A DNA stretch of 34,449 nucleotides from Candidatus Dadabacteria bacterium. Its GTDB lineage: Bacteria > Desulfobacterota_D > UBA1144 > Nemesobacterales > CSP1-2. The DNA lies in assembly GCA_023250035.1 (NCBI GenBank), contig JAHFBK010000009.1, positions 1-34,449 of the forward strand. The letters run 5' to 3'. A program made the position numbers and the translations under genes. How positions within the stretch are numbered: position 1 is the first letter of the stretch; each line of letters begins with the position of its first letter. Below, piece by piece: positions 11,404-19,582 of the stretch. Under the pieces are notes generated by a model that ran no database searches, was not told where the DNA came from, and saw nothing but the letters and a program-made list of their open reading frames with translations.

Positions 11404-12060
11404 ATGATAAAACCGAAAAGCATAATAGCCTTAGAGGGTCTTCCTTATATAGGTGTATCCGCCTTTCTTGCATGGATCACAGCACTATTTGGTTTTGAGT
11501 CATTATCAATTATTCTTGCCGCCGTCACTGTTTTTATCATATACTTCTTCAGAGATCCTGAGAGGAAAACCCCTGAAGTCCCATTTTCTATAGTTTCTCC
11601 TGCTGACGGAAAGGTTGTAGAAATTGATAACGCTCTTGAAGAGAATTTTTTAAATCTCGAGATGAAACGGATAGGAATTTTCTTATCCATAACTGACTGC
11701 CATGTAAACAGATTTCCAGTGACTGGAAGGGTTATTAACACTAAGTATGTCCCAGGTCAATTTCATATAGCTGACTTAAAGCGTTCATCAACAGAGAACG
11801 AAAGGCTTGTTACTCTTATCGAAACTGATGATAAAGAACAAATCGTCGTTGTTCAGATTGCAGGGTTTATAGCGAGGAGGATTGTTTCTTATGTCTCAGT
11901 CGGGGAACTACTTCAAAAAGGCGAAAGATTTGGTATGATTAAATTCGGTTCAAGGGTAGATATTTACCTTCCTCCTAGTTCTGAAGTATCAGTAACACTC
12001 GGAGATAAGGTAAGAGGTGGTGAGACAATTCTAGGATTGCTGAGAGGAAAAGGCGAATGA
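11404..12060 (+). CDS. psd: phosphatidylserine decarboxylase (short form)
   Basis: FRDPERKTPEVPFSIVSPADGKVVEI, VNRFPVTGRV, autocleavage-type KFGSRVDIYLP; ATG at 11404 preferred over 11362. Confidence 0.93.
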   Translation: MIKPKSIIALEGLPYIGVSAFLAWITALFGFESLSIILAAVTVFIIYFFRDPERKTPEVPFSIVSPADGKVVEIDNALEENFLNLEMKRIGIFLSITDCHVNRFPVTGRVINTKYVPGQFHIADLKRSSTENERLVTLIETDDKEQIVVVQIAGFIARRIVSYVSVGELLQKGERFGMIKFGSRVDIYLPPSSEVSVTLGDKVRGGETILGLLRGKGE

Positions 12061-12902
12061 AGATGCGAACATCGTCCGGGTTTACCAGCGACAATAAAAG
12101 GAAAAAGTCAAAGCGTCAAAGAATGTTGCCTGTTTTACCAAATCTTTTCACCACTGGTAGCCTTTTTTGTGGACTCCTTTCGATTATGACCTCGATTCAG
12201 ATAGCTTCATTAAGTGAAATTCAGGCTAGCGATTCAGAACGGTTTTATAGAAAATTCTGGTGGGCCGCTGCTTTTATCGGGATCGCTGGGCTTCTTGATC
12301 TATTTGATGGAAGGATTGCAAGGATTCTCAAATCTCAGAGCAACTTCGGCTTATCTTATGATTCTCTTTCAGACTTGGTTTCATTTGGTGTTGCTCCTGG
12401 TGTTTTGATTTATGTTTTTACGCTTATGCAATCTGGAAAGTTGGGACTAATGGTAGCCCTGTTTTATATAGTTTGTACAGCTCTAAGGCTTGCGAGGTTT
12501 AATGTCCAGTCAGGAAATCGTGAAAAATATGCCTTTACTGGGCTTCCAAGCCCTGTTGCAGCGGGGCTTATGTTCTCTCCGATTCTTCTTTTTTCTGAGT
12601 TTCAAATTACTCCTGATGATAGGATGATGTGGTTTTATCTCATTTTAGCTCCGTTTGTGGGACTCCTTATGGTAAGCGATGTCCCATACTGGAAAGGTTT
12701 GAGATTAGGGTGGGCAAAAAAGCCGTTTAATGTGCTTGTTGTTGCCGCAATCATATTCACAGCAGTTATTACAAACCCTGAAATTATTGTTCTTTTGGTA
12801 GTTTATCTATACTCTTTGATCGGATTAATTTTATACATTGCCAGACAGTTTAAAGAAAAACCCAAGGTCATCGAAGAGACAGAGCCCGAAGAGACTCCTT
12901 AA
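12057..12902 (+). CDS. pssA: CDP-diacylglycerol--serine O-phosphatidyltransferase
   Basis: CDP-alcohol phosphotransferase motif DLFDGRIARILKSQSNFGLSYDSLSD; multiple hydrophobic helices. Confidence 0.93.
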   Translation: MKMRTSSGFTSDNKRKKSKRQRMLPVLPNLFTTGSLFCGLLSIMTSIQIASLSEIQASDSERFYRKFWWAAAFIGIAGLLDLFDGRIARILKSQSNFGLSYDSLSDLVSFGVAPGVLIYVFTLMQSGKLGLMVALFYIVCTALRLARFNVQSGNREKYAFTGLPSPVAAGLMFSPILLFSEFQITPDDRMMWFYLILAPFVGLLMVSDVPYWKGLRLGWAKKPFNVLVVAAIIFTAVITNPEIIVLLVVYLYSLIGLILYIARQFKEKPKVIEETEPEETP

Positions 12903-12969
12903 GGGTAATCTAAAATCTTTTCTTAAAAAAGCCTAAGTCAATGCAAATATCTAATATTAGGAGGTTCTT

Positions 12970-15702
12970 ATGCAATATTTCTTGAACTATTCCGAGTGCA
13001 ATGTACGAGGAATGGTAATAAAAGTCCTTGCCTCTGGTATACTGATACTCACTCTTATGATAGGGGAGAAAATAATGGCTGCTGAGAGAGAAAAAGCTGC
13101 AAAACTTATTGAAAAGGGTCAAGATGGTGGAATTGGCGTTGTGAAGTATCAACTTGAGAATGGTCTTACAGTCATTTTAGAGGAAAACCATTCCGCTTCG
13201 GTTGTTGCTGTAAACGTTTGGGTTAAGGTTGGAAGCGCATGCGAACAGGATGGTGAATATGGCCTTGCACATGTGCATGAACATATGGTTTTTAAGGGGA
13301 CGGAAAAAAGGGGAGTTGGAGAGATAGCAAGGGTAATTGAGGGAGATGGCGGCGATATTAATGCATATACCTCATTTGATGAAACTGTATATTACGTTGT
13401 GATAGCAAGTAGGTTCCTTGATACTGCGCTTGATGTGCTTTCGGATGCGATGGAAAATTCAAAGTTTGACCCTATTGAGTTGAATAAAGAGCTTGAAGTC
13501 GTTCTCGAGGAAATCAGGCGTGGCGAGGATACACCCTCAAGAAAACTCAGCGAAAGACTTTTCTCCGAGGCTTATACTGTTCATCCATATGGAAGACCAG
13601 TTATAGGGAGCGACGAGAGTGTGAGAAGCTTCACCAGGGAAAGGGTAGTTAATTTCTACAAAAAGTGGTACTCCCCGAATAATATGGTGCTTGTACTGGT
13701 AGGTGATTTCGACGCTCGTAAGGCTATTCCGAAGATTCAAGAAACCTTTGGAGCTCCACAGCAGAGGTCGATTCCCGGGTGTGTTATATCTGATGAGCCT
13801 GCTCAGAAGGAATTAAGGGCGTTTGTTTTTGATAAGAACATCCAGGAAGGTTACTTTTCTCTTGCATTTCATACACCAAGTGTGAAGCATGAGGATGCCC
13901 CTGTGCTTGATGTGATTTCAAATATCCTTGGAGGCGGTGAGAGTTCCAGGCTTTACAGAAGGGTTAAAGAAGAAAAAGGCTTAGTGAATAACATATATGC
14001 CTACTCCTTTACACCTAAGTCTAGCGGGCTTTTTAATGTGGGTGGGACGCTTGATCCGGAGAAGGCTAGAGATGCGTTCTCTGAGATTATAGAAGAAACG
14101 TATAGACTAAAATACGAGCCTGTAAGCTTTGAGGAGCTTTCAAGGGCTAAGGTGAACATTGAAAGTGATTCTATATATACTAAAGAAACCATGCAGGGAC
14201 AGGCACAAAAGCTCGGCTACTATGAGGTAGAGGCGGGAGATTACAGGCTAGAAGGCGATTATCTACAAAGGGTATCACAAGTAACTCAGGAAGACATAAT
14301 TCGAGTGGCGAGAAGGTATTTTAATAACCCGAACCTAACTGCTGGATTTCTTCTTCCTACAGGGAAGGTGATGCTAAGTGATAATGAAATAGCCGAAGTA
14401 GCTAACTCCTCATCCAAAGCTATTGAGAAAGAACTTAGCCAACTCTCATTCGATTCAGATAATAACGTAAAGAAAGTTGTACTCAATAACGGTATAACTA
14501 TCTTAATTAAAGAAAACCATTCCGTTCCTTTATTCGCAGCCCGTGCTGTGTTCTTAGGAGGAGTAAGGTTTGAGGATAAAAATAGTAACGGTGTCTTTAA
14601 CTTTGTATCCGAGACGCTTACTCGAGGTACGACTAGTAGAAGCGCCGAGGATATTGCAAGGGAGATCGAATCCATAGCAGGCTCGGTTAAGGGATTTTCT
14701 GGAAGAAATAGCTTTGGTGTAAACGTTGAATCTCTAAGTAGAAACTTTGATAAGGCAATGGATATATTAGCTGATGTTGTACTACATCCATCTTTTATAC
14801 CTGAAGAGATCGAGCGAGCGAGAAGGGATATTCTCTCAGATATAAACCGTGAAGGTGACAACCCCTTAAGACTAACAATAAATCTCTTTTTAAATACGCT
14901 TTACCGTGAGCACCCCTATGGGTTTAATGTGCTTGGAACAAAAGAGACAGTTAGCAAGATAGGAAAGGAGGATTTAATCAAGTTTTACCAGAAATACGCT
15001 CGCCCTGAGGACATGGTTATTTCTGTTGTGGGGGATGTGAATGAAAAGGATGTCTTAAAAACAATCGAAAAGTATTTTGGGACAATGAAAAAAGGAGGAT
15101 TTTTTCCTCCTCAAGTTAAAGCTGAGCCCCCTCCTGATAAGATAAGGACTGATGCATTAAAGCAAAAGGATAAAGCTCAAACCCATATAATCCTAGGTTT
15201 TCAAGCGCCAACTCTCAAAGACCCTGACCAGTATCCGTTTGAGGTGTTAAATGCGATTCTTGCAGGGCAGGGCGGAAGGCTCTTTACGGAGTTAAGAGAT
15301 AAACGAAGCCTTGCCTATAGCGTTACTTCATTTCTTAACTTCGGACTGGAGCCAGGTTTCTTCGGCGTTTATATAGGTTCTGCGCCTGAAAAGGAAGCAG
15401 AGGCTATTCAAGGAATAAAGGAACAGCTTACAATTCTTTTAAAAGACGGAATAACTGGTGACGAACTTAAGAGGGCGAAGAACTACCTTGTAGGCAATTT
15501 TGAGATAGGGCTTCAGCAGAACTCATCTCAGGCTGCAAAGATCGCCTTCGACGAGCTTTATGGAATTGGTTGGGATGAGTATACGCACTACCCTGAGCAG
15601 ATTTACTCAGTTTCTAAGGAAGACGTCATGAGAGTGGCTAGAAAATACATTGACCTTGACAAATACACATTTGTCATAGTTAGGCCTGAGAATAGCAAGT
15701 AG
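12970..15702 (+). CDS. M16 family metallopeptidase, two M16 units fused
   Basis: First half carries HxxEH (GLAHVHEHMVFKG) with NAYTSFDETVYY; second half repeats the fold without HxxEH (GVFNFVSETL). RBS aggagg before ATG 12970. Confidence 0.92.
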   Translation: MQYFLNYSECNVRGMVIKVLASGILILTLMIGEKIMAAEREKAAKLIEKGQDGGIGVVKYQLENGLTVILEENHSASVVAVNVWVKVGSACEQDGEYGLAHVHEHMVFKGTEKRGVGEIARVIEGDGGDINAYTSFDETVYYVVIASRFLDTALDVLSDAMENSKFDPIELNKELEVVLEEIRRGEDTPSRKLSERLFSEAYTVHPYGRPVIGSDESVRSFTRERVVNFYKKWYSPNNMVLVLVGDFDARKAIPKIQETFGAPQQRSIPGCVISDEPAQKELRAFVFDKNIQEGYFSLAFHTPSVKHEDAPVLDVISNILGGGESSRLYRRVKEEKGLVNNIYAYSFTPKSSGLFNVGGTLDPEKARDAFSEIIEETYRLKYEPVSFEELSRAKVNIESDSIYTKETMQGQAQKLGYYEVEAGDYRLEGDYLQRVSQVTQEDIIRVARRYFNNPNLTAGFLLPTGKVMLSDNEIAEVANSSSKAIEKELSQLSFDSDNNVKKVVLNNGITILIKENHSVPLFAARAVFLGGVRFEDKNSNGVFNFVSETLTRGTTSRSAEDIAREIESIAGSVKGFSGRNSFGVNVESLSRNFDKAMDILADVVLHPSFIPEEIERARRDILSDINREGDNPLRLTINLFLNTLYREHPYGFNVLGTKETVSKIGKEDLIKFYQKYARPEDMVISVVGDVNEKDVLKTIEKYFGTMKKGGFFPPQVKAEPPPDKIRTDALKQKDKAQTHIILGFQAPTLKDPDQYPFEVLNAILAGQGGRLFTELRDKRSLAYSVTSFLNFGLEPGFFGVYIGSAPEKEAEAIQGIKEQLTILLKDGITGDELKRAKNYLVGNFEIGLQQNSSQAAKIAFDELYGIGWDEYTHYPEQIYSVSKEDVMRVARKYIDLDKYTFVIVRPENSK

Positions 15703-15714
15703 TCGCCTCTTATT

Positions 15715-16074
15715 GTGAATGAACTTTACAATTTCATTTACTTGGGATCTGGTTCGAATAAGAAACACATTCTAATTCTACCCTCCTATGCTGTAAATGT
15801 TTCACTGGCTAGACATTTACTTCAAAAAAGTAAAAGCATTGTGCGAAAATTGGAAAGAAAAGTCGGGGTTGGGAAATTGGTAACAAATCCTAAGAGACTC
15901 CAAGAATTTGAGAAGGAGTTGTTATAGAAAGATAAGGTTGATATTAAGCAAAACTTTAAAATTATTAAAGCCCTATATGGTGAGGCAGTTGCTCTTGGTG
16001 TAATTCCAGTGAAAGACCCTCTTGATGGATTAGAAATTGATATAAAGATTGCAAAGGTGGTGAATAGTATTTGA
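15715..16074 (+). pseudogene. hypothetical ORF interrupted by one in-frame TAG (15925-15927)
   Basis: GTG start; ...RLQEFEKELL*KDKVDIKQNFKIIKALYGEAVALGVIPVKDPLDGLEIDIKIAKVVNSI* ends TGA 16072-16074. The frame stays open and coding-like for 48 codons past the stop. Confidence 0.5.
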
Positions 16075-16696
16075 AATACTGTTTAATTTCGCCAGATGTT
16101 TAAACGGGTGGGATGGCTTACTAAACGCCGCGTGATGATAACATAATGAATGGGCTTATGTTCGTCTTTCGTTACTTTCTGCTAAAGTTTCTATCAACTG
16201 AGTCTACCACCATGGATTATCTCTGATTTTTTATGTTACATCTTCTTTTTTTCTTCTCCGTTTACATCCACGAGTGAATTAAAACCGCATTAACATCAAT
16301 ATAGTCCTAAATGCAGATAAGGGAAATGCAAATGCTGTTTTCCAATAAAACCCCATTTTCCTAACTGATGATCAAGTGTCTATAAGAAGTTATCGAGTTC
16401 TAGAATCAAACTAGCATTTAGTCAATCGCATATTGCTGTAGAGTTTATACTTGTGACGAAACTACTAATTGTTATAAGTCTTACTTAACGGTTATAAATT
16501 TTTTAGACTAGATACTGGTAATATCGAATGTTACTTATCCAACTTTTGTCAATTACGGGTTGCACTAAGAACACAAAACTTGTTAATTAAAATCTTACTT
16601 GGTAGATGATTCATGCATGGCATATATTAAATGTATGTGTTGTTATTTTGAAATTCGGAGTCAAGCATATTGATTTATGTATAGAGTAGTTCAAAT

Positions 16697-17638
16697 ATGA
16701 AATTCTGGGTTGGAGTAACTGATACAGAGTGGTTTAATTTCTTGTCAAATATTGCACCTGACCAGGTGAACTTTTGGCAACCAAGTGGAAATGTTACATT
16801 TCAAGCTTTAAAACCAGGGGGACTATTCCTTTTCAAGCTACATAGTCCATTTAACTTCATTACCGGAGGTGGTTTCTTTGTAAGTTTTTCAAGGCTACCA
16901 ATTTCAGTTGCTTGGCAAGCTTTTGGAGAAAAGAATGGCGCAGCCAGCTATGAACTTATACGATCAAGAATTATGAAATACCGGGTACAGCATAAAACTT
17001 ATGAACCTGATCCTATGATTGGTTGTATTATTCTGGCTAATCCTTTCTTTTTTACTAAAGATGAATGGATACCTGTGCCCAAAGACTGGAACCCCAATCT
17101 TGTACGTGGGAAAACTTATGATTATCATGAGCCTTTAGGAGCAGCATTATGGTCAGCGGTTCAAGAGCGCATACAAAACAAATCAATTTCGAAAAAAGTT
17201 AATGAAAAAGATTCAATATTTGCTGAAGAAAGCTCATCATATGGTTCTGAATATTTAATACGTGCTAGATTGGGTCAAGGTGCTTTTCGCGTCTTAGTGA
17301 CTGAAGCCTACCAAAGAAGATGTGGGATTACAGGTGAACGTACTCTGCCCGCATTAGAAGCGGCTCATATTAAACCATATGTAGACTCAGGTCCAAATAA
17401 GGTAAATAATGGTCTTTTGCTTAGATCAGATATACATAAATTATTCGATCCGGGGTATTTAACTATAACTAATGACTTTAATGTGGAAGTTAGTAAACGT
17501 ATTAAGGAAGCATACGAAAATGGGCGTGATTATTATTTATTGCACGGCAATAAACTAAAAGTGATACCTTATAATGTAAAAGACTGTCCTTCACTTGAGT
17601 ATATCGAATGGCATAATCAAAATATTTATGTACCTTAA
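16697..17638 (+). CDS. HNH endonuclease, probable restriction/defence nuclease with a distinct N-terminal domain
   Basis: C-terminal HNH: RRCGITGERTLPALEAAHIKPYVDSGPNKVNNGLLLRSDIHKLFDPGYLTI; N-terminal about 150 aa FWVGVTDTEWFNFL...FLFKLHSPFNFITGGGFFVSFSRLP. Confidence 0.82.
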   Translation: MKFWVGVTDTEWFNFLSNIAPDQVNFWQPSGNVTFQALKPGGLFLFKLHSPFNFITGGGFFVSFSRLPISVAWQAFGEKNGAASYELIRSRIMKYRVQHKTYEPDPMIGCIILANPFFFTKDEWIPVPKDWNPNLVRGKTYDYHEPLGAALWSAVQERIQNKSISKKVNEKDSIFAEESSSYGSEYLIRARLGQGAFRVLVTEAYQRRCGITGERTLPALEAAHIKPYVDSGPNKVNNGLLLRSDIHKLFDPGYLTITNDFNVEVSKRIKEAYENGRDYYLLHGNKLKVIPYNVKDCPSLEYIEWHNQNIYVP

Positions 17639-17755
17639 ATCCTATTGAAAGGAATAATTTTATTGATATCAATTAAAGCATAAGTCATTTCAAGAATGAG
17701 GTAAATATTGAGACTAATTAATTGAAAATCCACAGTTTAGATGAGGTGGAATAAT

Positions 17756-18076
17756 ATGGGAAACAGGGTACAAATTGATATACCTTATTTTAAGTTGGAA
17801 GAATTTTGCAAAAAATGGAAGATAATAGAGCTTTCCCTCTTCGGCTCTGCCCTCCGAGAAGATTTTCGACCTGGAAGCCACATTGATGTCCTGGTCACAT
17901 TCGCTCCTGAGAGAAAGATTAGTTTTTTTGATCTTATTCAAATGGAGGATGAACTGAAAGAAATATTTGGGCGTGAAGTAGACCTGGTTGAAAAGAAATC
18001 TGTTGAGCAAAGCGAAAATTATATCCGCAGAAAACATATCCTCGATCATTTAGAGGTCATATATGTGGCGAGATGA
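17756..18076 (+). CDS. MNT-domain nucleotidyltransferase (MntA-like antitoxin) with altered catalytic motif
   Basis: LSLFGSALREDFRPGSHIDVLVTFAPERKISFFDLIQMEDELKEIFGREVDLVEKKSV. ATG 17756 has RBS gaggtgg; ATG 17741 is the track start. Confidence 0.88.
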   Translation: MGNRVQIDIPYFKLEEFCKKWKIIELSLFGSALREDFRPGSHIDVLVTFAPERKISFFDLIQMEDELKEIFGREVDLVEKKSVEQSENYIRRKHILDHLEVIYVAR

Positions 18077-18407
18077 TGCATATCTTCTTGATATTCTTAT
18101 TGCAGCCAGACATGCAAGAGAATTCACATCAGATTTAACATAGGAAGATTTTCAATAGAGCTCGTTACATCAAAACGCAGTCATGAGGATGTTGGAGATA
18201 ATTGACGAGGCAGCTCGCAAAATTTCTCGAGAAACCAAGAATGCTCATCCTGATATATCATGGAAGGACATAACCGGTATGAGAAACTGCTTGATTCACG
18301 AATATTTCCGAATAGATATTGAAAAGGTTTGGGATACAGTTCGTAATGATATTCCGGTCCTGATTACCATAATTGAGCCTCTTGTTCCACCCGAAGAAGA
18401 GACATGA
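18063..18407 (+). pseudogene. HEPN/DUF86 family RNase toxin (HepT-like) with two in-frame TAG codons
   Basis: One frame: [112 protein letters not shown]. TAG at 18141-18143 and 18156-18158; RxxxxH motif RNCLIH present. Confidence 0.85.
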
Positions 18408-18911
18408 AGCAGATTGACCGGCTTATCATAAATTCTCCCTATGAAGAACCAAAACATTACTGGAGCTATAATCATGAGACCCGGTCTTTCAGTTTGAAAG
18501 AAAGTAGGCGTCCTGGAGGGTGCGTTGTCGATTTCGAACATTCAAAAGCTTTTGATGATCAGAGATATTTATATAGATCCGTTGGAAGCGTCAGAGGCAT
18601 TTGAACTTGATCGCAACCCTAACTTTGATTCATAGGTGAAGAACGACCATCTTGGATTTGAAGTGCTCTTCATATTTATATTAATGGTCAGAAAATTCCA
18701 GCCGGATTTTATACTTCGGCTTAAAACAGGAGATTATCTTGTCCTAGAAACGAAGTGACAAGAAACCCAAGAGGACAAAACAAAGCGTGAATTTCTGGAT
18801 GAATGGGTAAATGCGGTAAACGAACATGGTGGTTTTGGTAAGTGGCAATGATCAGTCTCAAAAAGTCCGGCAGACGTGGCACCAATTATTGAAAGGACTG
18901 TTTCAAGATAA
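18404..18911 (+). pseudogene. remnant of a type III-like restriction endonuclease Res subunit: N-terminal and C-terminal ends with the middle deleted
   Basis: N-end MKQIDRLIINSPYEEPKHYWSYNHETRSFSLKESRRPGGCVV; near 18560 continues in another frame as DIYIDPLEASEAFELDRNPNFDS*VKNDHLGFEVLFIFILMVRKFQPDFILRLKTGDYLVLETK*QETQEDKTKREFLDEWVNAVNEHGGFGKWQ*SVSKSPADVAPIIERTVSR*. Stops at 18633, 18756, 18849. Confidence 0.8.
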
Positions 18912-19179
18912 ATACACAAGAAGTAATCAGCACTTGAAGCTTTAGATAAATAGAAACATTTCTAAGAACTATTATAATCAGTAACAATTTAATAAAATAT
19001 TTCTTGAGGCTAGATAAAGAAAGGAAACAGAGAAAATGGGAAAAGTTGATTTTAAAAATAACATATTTATAATGAATTCTGCTAATAATAGAAGTAATAA
19101 GGTAAAAACTTCTAATTATAATTACTATAGCAGCGTAGATAAAAAATTATTAGTTGTAATTTGCTGAAATAATTATAGT

Positions 19180-19253
19180 GGGCTGCTAGCTCAGCTTGGT
19201 AGAGCAAGTGACTCTTAATCACTGGGTCGTGGGTTCGAATCCCTCGCAGCCCA
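19180..19253 (+). tRNA. tRNA-Lys (anticodon CTT)
   Basis: Acceptor GGGCTGC/GCAGCCC; anticodon stem AGTGA-CTCTTAA-TCACT; T loop GTTCGAATC. Confidence 0.95.
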
Positions 19254-19329
19254 TTCCAGTATCTGTGGTAGCGATCAAAGCCTGCCCTGAGCACAGTCGA
19301 AGGGAGAGAGGTTTTTAGGGAACCACAAA

Positions 19330-19412
19330 GCGAGAGTGGCGGAACTGGCAGACGCGCTGGACTTAGGATCCAGTGGGCACAACCCGTGGGGGTTCAACTC
19401 CCCCCTCTCGCA
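19330..19412 (+). tRNA. tRNA-Leu (anticodon TAG)
   Basis: Acceptor GCGAGAG/CTCTCGC; anticodon stem CTGGA-CTTAGGA-TCCAG; long variable arm; T loop GTTCAACTC. Confidence 0.94.
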
Positions 19413-19424
19413 TGAATTGCATTA

Positions 19425-19564
19425 ACTATTTGCCACTAAGGCACCAAGGCACAAAGAAAAAAATATGAGTTTGAAAAGTAGATTCAGAAGCCAAAAGTAG
19501 ACTATCTTCTTTTTATCTAAGTTCCGACTTCGTGTCTTAGGGTCTTTGTGGCTAAATAATTACA
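19425..19564. repeat. family B intergenic element, gccactaaggcaccaaggcacaaag arms
   Basis: ctatttgccactaaggcaccaaggcacaaag ... cttcgtgtcttagggtctttgtggctaaataattaca; imperfect TIRs, homologous to 28384-28556 in inverse orientation. Confidence 0.65.
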
Positions 19565-19582
19565 TAAAAGGAGTTCAGTTCT

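Noticed and set aside
14286-14861. 191-aa minus-strand ORF inside the M16 peptidase
   Set aside because: Ser/Leu-rich antisense shadow of a well-supported coding frame; the same applies to the other minus-strand ORFs within recA, pilT, ilvB, tig, clpX and lon.
17714-18049. 111-aa minus-strand ORF opposite the MNT gene
   Set aside because: The plus-strand frame has a recognisable MNT domain; the antisense frame has none.
15925-18158. Possible TAG recoding (amber suppression), since three in-frame TAGs occur in two neighbouring accessory genes
   Set aside because: TAG terminates clear genes such as the M16 peptidase (15700-15702), the adjacent Res remnant and DUF5615 remnant contain TGA and TAA as well, and the Res gene has a large deletion. 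Ordinary pseudogene decay explains it.
18734-18919. 61-aa minus-strand ORF
   Set aside because: Antisense of the Res C-terminal remnant.
15703-19253. Integrase-type genomic island inserted at tRNA-Lys
   Set aside because: No integrase seen, no duplicated tRNA 3' end, and the patch lies 5' of the tRNA.
19112-19294. 60-aa minus-strand ORF (RGIRTHDPVIKSHLLYQAELAAHYN)
   Set aside because: It is the antisense translation of tRNA-Lys, a well-known spurious annotation.
19275-19306. gcctgccctgagcacagtcgaagggagag between the two tRNAs
   Set aside because: Looks like a short widespread ccctgagcnnngtcgaaggg word, but only one clear copy here, so I did not call it an element.
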